DNA of 64,000 nt from CAZODA01 sp964578485 (GTDB lineage: Bacteria; Bacteroidota; Bacteroidia; Bacteroidales; Marinilabiliaceae), in assembly GCA_964578485.1 (NCBI GenBank), contig CAZODA010000001.1:62001-126000 (forward strand), read 5' to 3'. This document shows, piece by piece, positions 1-9,792 of this stretch. The notes under the pieces are model-generated. The model made no database searches. It worked only from the letters and a program-made list of their open reading frames with translations, and was not told where the DNA came from. The number at the start of each line of letters is the position of its first letter. The stretch's first letter is position 1. Position numbers and translations under genes: made by a program.

Positions 1-127
1 CCTCTACAGTAACTCTTCCTTGTGCCCTAAGATCTGAAACGCTGCCAACCAGCATTAGAACAACCAGAAGTTTAATAAATATCCACCTTAGAGGATGGCA
101 GATAATACAACCGTCTATTTTCTTCAT
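1..127 (-). CDS. N-terminus of probable SusC/RagA-like TonB-dependent outer membrane protein (partial)
   Basis: Only the first 42 codons are inside the window; the gene runs off the left edge. Reading the minus strand from the ATG at 125-127 gives a basic N-terminus, a long hydrophobic core (residues about 15-30) and an alanine-glutamine cleavage site followed by GRVTVE. That is the usual pattern for a Bacteroidota exported protein, and an Arg-Val-Thr/Ser start after an Ala-Gln site is frequent in SusC/RagA-type receptors that begin with an STN domain. The signal peptide is seen directly; the SusC assignment is inference from that pattern, and another secreted protein is possible. Confidence 0.4.
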   Translation of the reverse strand, partial: MKKIDGCIICHPLRWIFIKLLVVLMLVGSVSDLRAQGRVTVE

Positions 128-637
128 AATTTAACTTAATTTGTTTATGTAATCAGTACAAACCAAAAATTCTATCAAGACTTCAGTAAAACCTTATAAA
201 AACTTGAGCTATTAAGAATAAAAGAATTTGAAAATACATGCCATAACAACTGCAAATCCTTAAACATCTTAATTCATCCCTAATCTTTATGATGATTTTA
301 AATGGTTTTCTTTTAATGTAAATAAAGCTTACATCTAATAATTTTAAGCATGCAATAATAGCATTATAACCTAGCGAAAGCATAGACTATTAGATATTAA
401 TTTGTTGATTTTAGATAATCTTCAAAATCGGAAAGCAAGCTAAAGAGCTTGTATTAAGAAGGTTAATGTAGAAAATGGGGTGCTTTTCAATGTTAAGAAA
501 ATTAAACTTATGTTTAATTTAGCAATGACAAGTTGTAGATTGACATATTTGATTTATTAATTGAACAAAGGCAGGGCTGTTATTCTCTTTACAGCCCTGC
601 CTTTAAACATAATTGATTGATTATCATCAATGATTGT
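128..637. other. Intergenic region, no convincing gene
   Basis: AT-rich spacer of about 510 bp between the partial left-edge gene and the sugar-binding lipoprotein. The only open frame of note (183-383, minus) has no recognisable domain and skewed composition, so it is not called. The right end contains a strong hairpin, listed separately. The region presumably holds the promoter of the left-edge gene. Confidence 0.5.
567..604. terminator. Perfect 14-bp stem hairpin behind the sugar-binding lipoprotein gene
   Basis: The arms at 567-580 and 591-604 are exact reverse complements (AAAGGCAGGGCTGT) around a 10-nt loop. It lies 34 bp past the stop codon of the minus-strand gene at 638-1636, so it most likely terminates that transcript. 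The T-run after the stem is short. Confidence 0.7.
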
Positions 638-1636
638 TCATCTAATTTCATTCCAAGTATATTGGCCTGTGTTTATCAGTTCTTTTTCGATATTATTTTT
701 TGTAACGGGAACTGATGACATTCTGTAAGTAGGTATATCTTCTGTTCCGTTGAATGTTGTCCAGTTTGCTATACTTTTTGGATCTTGTCCTTTAAGCATC
801 ATTTCAATTATATCTGCAACCTTATATCCCAGAGCTTTGTAGGGGTGATAAATTGTTAAATACATTTCTTCTTTATAAATACTTTTAACTGCTTCCGGTG
901 TGGCATCCTGTCCGGTAAGTATAACTTTACCTTCGAGATCATATTTTCTCAATACTTCAAGTACTCCCATTGCCATAGGGTCGCTACATGCAATAACAGC
1001 ATCTATATCCAAACCATAAGCATCAATTACTTGTTGCATTTCATAGGCTGCCCGCTTTTGATTCCATCCTTCAATATAAGAGCTGAACAACAAATTGATT
1101 TTCCCGTTTGCTATATGGGGTTCAAGTATTTCGTCGATATACTGTTTTACTTCATAACCATTACGATCAAAACGGTCACCTGCCAATACTACATAATTTC
1201 CACTCGGACGTTGTGACAGAGCAGCTTCGCAGAAAGAACGTGCGATATCTTCATTGTTTCCGGTAAAAAACAAATCATAAGAGGCATTATTTATAAGTCG
1301 GTTATAAGCAATCACCTTAACACCTTGGCGTTTTGCATCTCTGATTAGTGGTGCGATAGTATTTCCATTTACTGCAACAACAACCAAGACATCAACTCCT
1401 TCTTTCAATAATTCATTACCCTGTCGTAATTGCAATACATCATTATCTTCCGCATTTTTTATTATTGTTTGAATTCCTTTTTTAGCAAGTGCTTCTGCAA
1501 TATAATTGCCTTCATCCACAAACCTAATAAAGCTACTATCAGGATAAAGATAAGCTACCTTATGAGTTTGGCTACCACTACAGGATAAAATCAAGCTATA
1601 AACAGCTATAAAAAAGAGCTTAAAAAAAGTACGCAT
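638..1636 (-). CDS. Periplasmic sugar-binding lipoprotein (xylose/ribose-type, Peripla_BP_4)
   Basis: The 332-residue product starts with a lipoprotein signal peptide ending in LILSC (Cys19), so it is expected to be membrane-anchored. The rest is a complete type I periplasmic binding protein: the EGNYIAEALAKKGI and LRQGNELLKEGVDVLVVVAVNG stretches, AYNRLI, the CSDPMAMGVLEVLR segment and VILTGQDATPEAVKSIY closely follow D-xylose/ribose binding proteins such as XylF. No ABC permease or ATPase gene lies next to it, which is unusual for this family. It is divergent, 138 bp away, from a chemoreceptor gene, suggesting that it supplies sugar information to that receptor rather than to a transporter. 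The ligand is not determined. Confidence 0.85.
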   Translation of the reverse strand: MRTFFKLFFIAVYSLILSCSGSQTHKVAYLYPDSSFIRFVDEGNYIAEALAKKGIQTIIKNAEDNDVLQLRQGNELLKEGVDVLVVVAVNGNTIAPLIRDAKRQGVKVIAYNRLINNASYDLFFTGNNEDIARSFCEAALSQRPSGNYVVLAGDRFDRNGYEVKQYIDEILEPHIANGKINLLFSSYIEGWNQKRAAYEMQQVIDAYGLDIDAVIACSDPMAMGVLEVLRKYDLEGKVILTGQDATPEAVKSIYKEEMYLTIYHPYKALGYKVADIIEMMLKGQDPKSIANWTTFNGTEDIPTYRMSSVPVTKNNIEKELINTGQYTWNEIR

Positions 1637-1774
1637 AATTTTTAATTATAAATAAAAAAATAAAATTTAAAACCAATTTACCTTTTAATACGTAAGAATA
1701 AATAATTGTTTACATTATTTTGATATTTTAATTTAAAATAGAGCTTATTTAAATTCTTTCTAAACAACAAGAAT

Positions 1775-3562
1775 ATGATAATAATTGATAAATGGAGAGA
1801 TTTAAGCATCAGACGTAAAATAGGTTTAGGCTTTTCCATTATTATTGGAATCTCTCTAATCACAGGAATATTGTTGATATTTAATTTACTTTCAATCAGT
1901 CGTCAGATGAAAGAGATGGCTGATGTTCACATTCCCACCGTTAATGCCTCCAATCAGTTAATGCGTTTTTGGCATGAAACGAGTGAAAATGCACGATCAT
2001 ATGATTTCACCGGTATTAACTACTATCAAGATGAGGAAGAAATCAGTTATCAAAGAATGCATGAAGCCTTATTAATTTTGTATGATTTGGTTGATGACAG
2101 TAAAGAAGAATTGGAAAAGAAAGGTGTTTCAATTTCTCTGCTTGTTGAATTAAGTGAAAGGTATAATTCAAGCCGGGCTGAATATGAAATTGCTTCAGAA
2201 AGTTATCATCAAGGCAAGGAAGAATTTGATGATTATCTAAATAAGATAAATGACAATAAGGATTATCTAAGGAGTTATAATAACACTTTAATACTTTCTC
2301 AGCTAAACTATTTAAGCAACAAATTAAATTACAACATTTTAGAAAGAGATGGTATAGCCATGCAAATGCTTGCTGATGAGATTAACAGTCTTTCAAGTCG
2401 TATTTCTGCTATGTCTTTATCAGATAGTTTTAGCAGCGAGGCTCTTGATGTTTGCAATGCTGCTGAAGATTTAATTTTATTGTATGAAAAAATGAGAAAG
2501 GCTGAGATAAAAAGTTATGAAGCAGGAAAATTTATTCTTTGGGAAGTTAGGGCATCATCAGATATTGGTATTGACCAAATAATGGAGATGGGAGATATAA
2601 GCAGTCAAATAATAAATCGTCAATCCAACATTCAGCTTATCACTATAATCCTTTCAATTTTATTTGGGATCTTACTAATATTTTTATTGACGATTTCTAT
2701 CAGCAGACCAATAGTTCAAGGAATTGAAATGGCAGAAAAAGTTGCTGAAGGTGATTTAAGCATGCAGATTGATTTAAAAAGGAAAGATGAAATAGGGCGT
2801 TTATCAACTGCCTTAAATTATATGACAACTAATCTCAATGATTTAATAACAGAAATTCATCAAACATCGAAACAAATAGTAGAATCAAGTGAAGAATTAA
2901 ATACAAAAGCATTGGATTTGGCTGAAGGTGCAAATCAACAGGCGTCATCAACCGAAGAGGTCTCTTCATCTATGCAGCAAATGCATGCTAATATTGAGCA
3001 AAACACTCATAATGCCAAGGAAACAGAGAGTATTTCATCCAAGGCTGCTGTAGAAATGAAAGAGAGTAACAAGCGTTCGAAAGAATCGGCAAGCAACCTT
3101 GAAGATATCACGCATAAAATTTCTGTTATTAAGGATATTGCATTTCAAACAAATATTCTTGCACTTAATGCTGCAGTTGAAGCAGCACGTGCCGGTCAAG
3201 AAGGAAGAGGATTTGCTGTTGTTGCTGCTGAGGTACGTAAACTTGCTGAACGCAGCCAGGTAGCTGCCCAAGAAATTACTAAAGCTTCAATTACTACCAT
3301 GGAGTCATCTGCAATTTCCACTGCTCTAATTGATTCAATCACGCCACAAATTGAAAAAACAGCAGAACTCATCCATGAGATTTCAGCAGCTTCATCGGAA
3401 CAAGTTGGTGGTGTGCAGCAAATCAATTTAGCCATTCAGGAGCTTAATAAAGTAACTCAAAGGAATGCTGCCAGTGCTGATTCCATTAATACGGCATCAC
3501 AAAACTTACAAGAATTATCTAAAAAACTGTTTATGGCAGCTTCGAAATTTAGCTCTAAGTAA
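1775..3562 (+). CDS. Methyl-accepting chemotaxis protein
   Basis: The 595-residue inner-membrane chemoreceptor has TM1 at about residues 17-39, a roughly 245-residue, mainly helical periplasmic sensor, TM2 at about 287-309, a HAMP linker at about 305-360 and a cytoplasmic signalling domain. The hairpin tip is textbook (DIAFQTNILALNAAVEAARAG, then EGRGFAVVAAEVRKLAERS, residues about 454-494), so coupling to CheA/CheW is expected. There is no C-terminal CheR/CheB tether pentapeptide. The helical sensor could be of the 4HB or HBM class. Divergent neighbour: an orphan sugar-binding lipoprotein. No other che genes are in the window. Confidence 0.93.
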   Translation: MIIIDKWRDLSIRRKIGLGFSIIIGISLITGILLIFNLLSISRQMKEMADVHIPTVNASNQLMRFWHETSENARSYDFTGINYYQDEEEISYQRMHEALLILYDLVDDSKEELEKKGVSISLLVELSERYNSSRAEYEIASESYHQGKEEFDDYLNKINDNKDYLRSYNNTLILSQLNYLSNKLNYNILERDGIAMQMLADEINSLSSRISAMSLSDSFSSEALDVCNAAEDLILLYEKMRKAEIKSYEAGKFILWEVRASSDIGIDQIMEMGDISSQIINRQSNIQLITIILSILFGILLIFLLTISISRPIVQGIEMAEKVAEGDLSMQIDLKRKDEIGRLSTALNYMTTNLNDLITEIHQTSKQIVESSEELNTKALDLAEGANQQASSTEEVSSSMQQMHANIEQNTHNAKETESISSKAAVEMKESNKRSKESASNLEDITHKISVIKDIAFQTNILALNAAVEAARAGQEGRGFAVVAAEVRKLAERSQVAAQEITKASITTMESSAISTALIDSITPQIEKTAELIHEISAASSEQVGGVQQINLAIQELNKVTQRNAASADSINTASQNLQELSKKLFMAASKFSSK

Positions 3563-3620
3563 ACAACTTAAAAAAAGATCGAGTTGCAAAACTTTTTATA
3601 AATTTTCATATCAATTCGTA

Positions 3621-3662
3621 AAAACAAGAGGCTGTCTAATAAAAGGCAGCTTCTTGTTTTTT
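3621..3662. terminator. Bidirectional terminator between the chemoreceptor and the giant peptidase
   Basis: The stem AACAAGAGGCTGTC pairs with GGCAGCTTCTTGTT around an AATAAAA-type loop, followed by a run of T. It serves the convergent genes ending at 3562 (+) and 3662 (-). The GCTGYC...GRCAGC core recurs in two other terminators of this window. Confidence 0.8.
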
Positions 3663-6600
3663 TAAGGAACATCTTCTTCCTTAGCAAAGACCAATTTGTT
3701 ATGTATTTTAATCTCTAATTGTATATTATCACTTGAAAAGTCTGTATTAATATATTCGGCTTCTAAAAAATGATCAAGCTCACCGTTTTCGAAATATCTT
3801 GTTTCAGTAAATTTATCATATATTTCAATCAGCGCATTTTTAGTTTCCTCGGTATTGTTAGTTGAAAATTCAAGAACATCGCCATAAGATGAACCTTTAT
3901 TTTTTGCTTCAAAAGACGTTACATTCTTTACTTTAAGTCTCCGTGTTTCAACAATAACTTTTCTAGTATATGGCGGTATATATTCATCTTGATTTGGTTG
4001 GGGTCGATAGTATCCGCTAAAACGATAAGTAATTGTGTTATTTTGTTTAAAGTCTATTTCTCCATTAATAAAGTCATATTTAATTTCTTGGTCTTTCTCC
4101 CATATAGTAATAGACATTGGTAGATTAGCTCCGTTATCCGCAACATTTCTTTTCATAAAAGATGCAAAAACCGTATATGTTGAATCTGAGTTAAATTCTT
4201 TATAAGAATTATAGCTTTCAGTAGTAAATTGATTATCTAGCAACTGAGGTAAAGAAAAATTTCCATCCATTATGAAAGCGCGTGTCTTGCCATCACTATA
4301 GTTGTGTATCGCATAGTCTGAAACTCTTGCATCGGCAATATCATAAATATTGACTACGGGCATTGCTTCAAGATCGAATGACACATTAAAATTATTGAAC
4401 AGACCAACTACAGAAGGACATTTTTGATTCACAAAAAGTAGGAAGCCAAAATTTTGTTGTCTTTTTTCTGAAACTTGAGAGTTTGGTTCCAGAAGGAATG
4501 AAAACTTCGTTGAATCAGAAATTTCTGTAAAGGTCATTTTATCTTTTATGAAATCATATTTCCCATAATAAATTTTGCCATCTTCATTATCTTTATGTTT
4601 TTTAGTATAATTGACTACCACTGCCCTATCGGAAGTTTTATTAGTTAACACCAACATTTTTGAAGCCAGATAAGGAACAGCAAAAGCAATTTCATCCTTT
4701 TTAGTTTCATCTTCGTCATTAGCAAACTCATAAATTTTATTCATAGCAAAGGATCCCATTTCACCATCCTTAGCATTATCAATAATATAGCTCAGCAATT
4801 TTCCTTTATCTCTATCAAGGACAGTAAATTGTTTGTTTGTTCCTTCAATTAAATAGCGCACATACTCATCATATTCTTTTCCAATATTAGATTCTAATTG
4901 TGAATTTATTTGATCATTAAGATAATTTCTCCATGTAATAGATGAGAATCGCCCAAAAGAAAAAAGCTTGGTCAATAATTGTACGGGATTCAATTTTGTT
5001 CCTTCTCTATATGTTTGCATATAATGCAAAAATGTAGATGAAAGATTGGCATCGGCTTGATTTGCCGAAAACTTTTCAATCACAGGAAGTGAAGTTGCAG
5101 CATCCCATGAAGCGCCAAGGAGATCGAAAATACTTTTATGCTCTTTATGTGTTTTATAAGATTGTTTTAAATTTACTTCAGGTTCGGCATTTATCAATTC
5201 ATCGTTATTCCAAACCAATCGGCCTGCAAGTGGTGCATTAGCTTCTGCCCAAAAAGTATTAGCTGTTAAAACCATCATATAAAACTGTTGCATATAATGC
5301 ATGTATTCATGGGCAATAGTACGTTGTATATCATCTGTTTCAGAAAGAAGGGCGGCATTTAAAGTAAAATACCCACGGGCATAACCGGATACACCAATAT
5401 GTCCATAAGCCCCGGTTCCGGTATTTGACACATAAACAGTAAATCTTGACCTTATCAGTGAAAGCCCTTTTACTGCAAAGCTGTCTATTACTTGATTTAG
5501 ATATTGCGCAACATCCTGTATCATATAGGGTGTACCACCTGTATCCGGATCAGTATCTGCTGAGTGCCAAGGTTTTGGCGGATTATCTTTAATGGAAGAA
5601 TACTGATAAGCTAAAAAGCTGTTTTCTTCATTCGTATCTGTTCCCCATTTATATATTACTTCAACCCTATCTTTTATAAAACGATGTGTATAGGATCCAT
5701 GGTTCACCTCCCACCATCCGAGTTTGGTAAGGTGGGGAGTATGGAAAACCACGGCATCTTCTTCAAGGCTTATACCTCCTTCACGGTATTCTATCCATTT
5801 TTGTTCCTTATCATCATAAAATACCGGTTTATAATTAGGGATATTTTTTGTATCAATTTCTGAAACATCAATATTTTTAAGTATAATTTTCAGTGGTACG
5901 TTAAAGGCAGATCCAAAGCTAACTGTTACATCATAAACCGAGCTTAAAGTATAAAGATCAGGTGCCGCAGGGGGATTATCTAATTTTGTAATGGTAAGTC
6001 TAAAGTCTTCATCACAAATTCCTACTGGCAGTATGACTTCTATGCTATCAACGGAAACACTAAGTGATTCTTCCGTAACATTAACAATTCCATCAAACAA
6101 CACATTTCCAAGGGGCTTGACCAAAACAGAATCAGTATAAATCGGATCACATGTTCCTTCAACAAAAGTGCTGCGGAAATAGGCAGCTTTCTGAGCTGAA
6201 AGAACAAGCTCGTTTTGATTAAATTCAACTACATTGTTTTTTATATCCTCCACATCCATTTCTTCGGATATTGTATGCCAAGTTTCACCATCAAGAGAGC
6301 CTTGCCATAGCACTTCACCTCTTATGCCTGCGGGTGGAACAAGTGTTATATTATTGTCATAAACTACATTTTTATGTAGCTTTTTTGATTCTACAACATA
6401 ACTTTCGGGATATAATTTTTCTACAAGTTCCTCTTCGGTATATAATGAAATTGAAAGAGTATCGGTATTTAAATATCTAAGTAAAGGATAGGTAGTGTAA
6501 CTACCCATATATTCAGTATCGTGAGTAGCAATATTAGGGTTAAAAATTTTGCAATAATATTTTTTTGAAATATTATTTTCATTAACAGGTAGAACCAGTA

Positions 6601-9130
6601 TGGGGCCCTCCTCATATTCGGCAACTTCATGAGTGTATTTTTTTGACAGTTCTTCAGGATAGGTAAACCAATAGTATATATTATCGGGGTGATAAAAATC
6701 ACCTAACTCCCTAATATCAATATACAAGGTATCACCCATAACAGCCTTAATTTCGCTTTTTTGTAGCAGGCTTGTGTTTTGGTCCCCTAAGCCAAATCTA
6801 TATTTCCCAAGGGGTGGCAGGTCTTCAAAGGTATATCTATTATGCCCGAGGGTAAGATAAACAAAAGGAGAATTGATTAGGGTGACCGGTAACTTTCCTG
6901 AAATTTCATTATGTGAAAGGAAGATTCCACTTTTTGCCGTAAACATAGAGATTACGGGAGGCAAGCTCCTTATTTTGTTGTAACTAAGATCAACAGACTC
7001 AAGATTAGTTAAATAACAAATATCTTTAGGGAAAGTAGTAATTTTATTATGCGAAAGATCTAAGTCCGTAAGATTTCTCCATGCTCCAAAATTATCAGGC
7101 AGGTATTCAATGAGATTATTTGAAGCATTGAAATGCCATATTCCATGAATATTCATAAAACCATCAGGAATTGCTGATAATCTATTTTCACTTATATCAA
7201 AATATCTAAGCGATTCCAAAGCACCAATTTCTTCCGGCAGGGCAGAAAACTTATTCGATTCAAGCTTTAAAGAGTGGAGCTTTTTTGCGTTTTGGATGGA
7301 GGGAGGGATTTCACCTTCTAAGTGATTATTGCTCAATAGAAGAGAAAAAATATTTGGCAAATTTATATTATCAGGTATTTCTCCGGATAAATTATTATTA
7401 CTTAGGTTTAGAGCTCCTAATGATTCGATTCTAAACAAACTTTCTGGCAAAGGCCCTGAGAGGTTATTATCATTTAGGTTTAAAATTTTTACATTTGACA
7501 GGTTCCCAATAGTTTCAGGAATTGCTCCCTGAATTTGATTGTTATTTAAATTAAATTCCTCAAGGGCGTGCATATTTCCTAAAGTCTTGGGTAATTCACC
7601 GCTTATACTTCCTCCGGATAAATAAACATATCTTAACTTCTGCAACATACCTATTGATTCGGGTATTTTACCGCTCGCTATTCTTGGCAAATAAAGATAT
7701 TCAAGATCACTCATACGGTTAATATCTTCAGGGAGCTCCCAATACAAATCACTGTTTCCTTTAGAAATATCTAATCTTTTAAGTTTGGATAGATTAGTTA
7801 TTGTTGCAGGTATAGCCCCATTAACATTTCCTAAAATTTGAAACTCGTTAAGCTCATGCAAAAGCCCAATTTCATCGGGAATATTTTCTATATTGGCAAA
7901 AATAATCAACTCTCTTAATTCTGAAAGTTCTCCTATTTCAGGCGGGATAGTACCTGTAACGTTACCCACAAGATTTACTAATTTTACTCTAATTACCCTT
8001 TCATTAATCACAGTTACTCCCGGCCATTTGATCACAGGCTTTGTGATATCCCAGCCTGTTTGTCCATTCATACTATTGTGAAATGCAATTAACGCAAGCG
8101 AATCTTGTTCATTTGTTACATATGGTGATGTGGAAATAAAAGTTGTTGCTAAAAAATGTGGATTATATCTATCGCTACCTGCATCAATAACGTTCTCTCC
8201 CATTAAAAGAAAATAGCCATTACTTACTCCTCGCCAACCAAAATTTATATGAAAATAATCTTCACTGTCGTATCCATCAACTACTACAGCATGACCGGCC
8301 ATCTGCCCTAAAATGGCTGCATAAAAAGGACGTCCATGGTTCAGCTCATTTTTCCAATATTCAAAATCCAAATTTTGAGTATGAACAAAATAACCAAAAT
8401 AATCTTCCATCGCATTATAATAATCCCCTCTTGCCGGAGCACTCCCTTTTGGTCCACAAAAATCCATATCCATACCTACTCCTATATAATATTGGAGATC
8501 AGTATAATTCATATTGTCCCAATCAAATGTTAACTCATCATAATTTACACATTTCTCTCCCAAAGTTCTATGAGTATAGCAGCGCATGCCTGTACCTTTT
8601 TGCGGATGTTGGTGAAAAGCCATTATTTGTGCCATTGCAGTAGCAACACAACCAGCAGCGCAACTGCCTGATTCGAGGTGATAAGTTTGTCCGAAATTTA
8701 TACCTTTTGTGTCGAGCAGGGGGGAAACTATGACGGTCCTGCTTTTAAGTGCTTTTAACAAAGGTGGAAGAACGGTATCTATCTTTTCGTATGAATGTAT
8801 TAATTCCCAAAAGGTATCAGGAGTATTTTCCAAATCAATAACGCCGGTTTCTGAATAAGCAGCTACAATAAACTCTTCACCTGATTTAATTAGCACCACA
8901 TAACCATTCTGTTCTTTCTGATAGGCAAAAACAGGAGTTGGCACATTTTCTGAAGAATAATAAACAGAGGAAAGTTTTACTTCCCTTCCTGATTTTAAAT
9001 CATCAGCAAAGAAAGATACTGCTTTCCTTCTTGCCTCTTGAATATCATTGATTCCTGCATTTACATTAAAAAAGAAAACTATAAAGGACAAGCTTAGGAG
9101 ATATGTTTTTTTAAATATTGATGATTTCAT
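3662..9130 (-). CDS. Giant secreted C10-family cysteine peptidase with leucine-rich repeats and a second HExxH domain
   Basis: The 1822-residue product has a signal peptide at about residues 1-25. A SpeB-like prodomain is followed by a streptopain (peptidase C10) domain with the CVATAMAQIM motif (Cys161), the GHAVVVDGY motif (His280) and NFGW (from Asn296). Residues about 385-780 are plant-type leucine-rich repeats (repeated xLxxNxLSGxIP). A beta-rich middle part follows. Around residue 1274 there is AHEYMHYMQQF, an HExxH zinc motif, with FWAEANAP placing Glu1296 18 residues after the second His, as in gluzincin metallopeptidases. The C-terminus shows no T9SS sorting domain. It is several times longer than ordinary C10 enzymes (about 400-900 residues). 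The C10 assignment is firm, the second protease is inferred from motif geometry, and substrates are unknown. It is on the same strand as a T9SS cargo gene 50 bp upstream. Confidence 0.88.
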   Translation of the reverse strand: MKSSIFKKTYLLSLSFIVFFFNVNAGINDIQEARRKAVSFFADDLKSGREVKLSSVYYSSENVPTPVFAYQKEQNGYVVLIKSGEEFIVAAYSETGVIDLENTPDTFWELIHSYEKIDTVLPPLLKALKSRTVIVSPLLDTKGINFGQTYHLESGSCAAGCVATAMAQIMAFHQHPQKGTGMRCYTHRTLGEKCVNYDELTFDWDNMNYTDLQYYIGVGMDMDFCGPKGSAPARGDYYNAMEDYFGYFVHTQNLDFEYWKNELNHGRPFYAAILGQMAGHAVVVDGYDSEDYFHINFGWRGVSNGYFLLMGENVIDAGSDRYNPHFLATTFISTSPYVTNEQDSLALIAFHNSMNGQTGWDITKPVIKWPGVTVINERVIRVKLVNLVGNVTGTIPPEIGELSELRELIIFANIENIPDEIGLLHELNEFQILGNVNGAIPATITNLSKLKRLDISKGNSDLYWELPEDINRMSDLEYLYLPRIASGKIPESIGMLQKLRYVYLSGGSISGELPKTLGNMHALEEFNLNNNQIQGAIPETIGNLSNVKILNLNDNNLSGPLPESLFRIESLGALNLSNNNLSGEIPDNINLPNIFSLLLSNNHLEGEIPPSIQNAKKLHSLKLESNKFSALPEEIGALESLRYFDISENRLSAIPDGFMNIHGIWHFNASNNLIEYLPDNFGAWRNLTDLDLSHNKITTFPKDICYLTNLESVDLSYNKIRSLPPVISMFTAKSGIFLSHNEISGKLPVTLINSPFVYLTLGHNRYTFEDLPPLGKYRFGLGDQNTSLLQKSEIKAVMGDTLYIDIRELGDFYHPDNIYYWFTYPEELSKKYTHEVAEYEEGPILVLPVNENNISKKYYCKIFNPNIATHDTEYMGSYTTYPLLRYLNTDTLSISLYTEEELVEKLYPESYVVESKKLHKNVVYDNNITLVPPAGIRGEVLWQGSLDGETWHTISEEMDVEDIKNNVVEFNQNELVLSAQKAAYFRSTFVEGTCDPIYTDSVLVKPLGNVLFDGIVNVTEESLSVSVDSIEVILPVGICDEDFRLTITKLDNPPAAPDLYTLSSVYDVTVSFGSAFNVPLKIILKNIDVSEIDTKNIPNYKPVFYDDKEQKWIEYREGGISLEEDAVVFHTPHLTKLGWWEVNHGSYTHRFIKDRVEVIYKWGTDTNEENSFLAYQYSSIKDNPPKPWHSADTDPDTGGTPYMIQDVAQYLNQVIDSFAVKGLSLIRSRFTVYVSNTGTGAYGHIGVSGYARGYFTLNAALLSETDDIQRTIAHEYMHYMQQFYMMVLTANTFWAEANAPLAGRLVWNNDELINAEPEVNLKQSYKTHKEHKSIFDLLGASWDAATSLPVIEKFSANQADANLSSTFLHYMQTYREGTKLNPVQLLTKLFSFGRFSSITWRNYLNDQINSQLESNIGKEYDEYVRYLIEGTNKQFTVLDRDKGKLLSYIIDNAKDGEMGSFAMNKIYEFANDEDETKKDEIAFAVPYLASKMLVLTNKTSDRAVVVNYTKKHKDNEDGKIYYGKYDFIKDKMTFTEISDSTKFSFLLEPNSQVSEKRQQNFGFLLFVNQKCPSVVGLFNNFNVSFDLEAMPVVNIYDIADARVSDYAIHNYSDGKTRAFIMDGNFSLPQLLDNQFTTESYNSYKEFNSDSTYTVFASFMKRNVADNGANLPMSITIWEKDQEIKYDFINGEIDFKQNNTITYRFSGYYRPQPNQDEYIPPYTRKVIVETRRLKVKNVTSFEAKNKGSSYGDVLEFSTNNTEETKNALIEIYDKFTETRYFENGELDHFLEAEYINTDFSSDNIQLEIKIHNKLVFAKEEDVP

Positions 9131-9180
9131 GCGGCATTATTTTTTGGGGTTTTATTTTTCATTCGTAATGAAAACACATA

Positions 9181-9783
9181 TTATTGTACTATAGCTTTAT
9201 ACACCTTATTAATATGAGGTGATTTTAGCTGTAAAATATAAATACCCGGTATTAAACTAATAGGAATAAGGCTTTCGCCAGAAACATTTCTATCAAGTAA
9301 TACTTGTCCACTTATATCGAACAAGCGCAATTTAATATTCTCTTCTTCTCCTCTTATTTCTGCTATAAACAAAAAGTTCCTTGTAATTTTAAATACAATA
9401 TCATCATCGTTTTCTGAAGCATTTTTATTTCCCGGCACAAAAGGGGCAATATCAATTGAAACTATAGAAGAACAATTATTCTTGTCAACCACTTTCATAA
9501 AATAGCTATGTTGATTTTTAGGAGTAAGATCTGTCACTTCACCTTCTGCAATTACTCTCTCATCTTCAAGCCATTGAATTGAATAAGGTGATGTACCTCC
9601 GCTAATAAAATAACCCATTTTACCTATTGCAGTAGTTACATCTATTGGTAGTGATTCATCAAACAAAGTAAGGGCAACAACAGCTTCCTTTGCTTGTTTT
9701 GGTTTTTCAAGCCTAACTACTGTTTGGCAAAATACTGCTGATGAGAAAATTAAAAACCAAATTAATAATATTACTTTCTTCAT
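9181..9783 (-). CDS. Small secreted protein with SprB-like repeat and T9SS C-terminal sorting domain
   Basis: The 200-residue product has a signal peptide (MKKVILLIWFLIFSSAVFCQ). The middle region (GGTSPYSIQW...LTPKNQHSYFMKVVDKNNC) resembles the SprB/Ig-like repeat of Bacteroidota adhesins. The last 75 residues (LRLFDISGQVLLDRNV, then SLIPGIYILQL...KAIVQ) are a type A T9SS sorting domain, so it should be exported across the outer membrane by the type IX system and possibly attached to the surface. It lies 9 bp downstream of the SUMF1-like lipoprotein gene and 50 bp upstream of the giant peptidase gene, suggesting co-transcription. Function beyond surface location is unknown. Confidence 0.8.
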   Translation of the reverse strand: MKKVILLIWFLIFSSAVFCQTVVRLEKPKQAKEAVVALTLFDESLPIDVTTAIGKMGYFISGGTSPYSIQWLEDERVIAEGEVTDLTPKNQHSYFMKVVDKNNCSSIVSIDIAPFVPGNKNASENDDDIVFKITRNFLFIAEIRGEEENIKLRLFDISGQVLLDRNVSGESLIPISLIPGIYILQLKSPHINKVYKAIVQ

Positions 9784-9792
9784 GCTTATTAT

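Noticed and set aside
183..383. 66-codon minus-strand frame
   Set aside because: No domain, no homologue recognised, poor start context and AT-driven composition; treated as chance.
7329..8643. Several plus-strand frames opposite the giant peptidase gene
   Set aside because: Shadows of the LRR and C10 coding sequence, whose motifs are clear on the minus strand.
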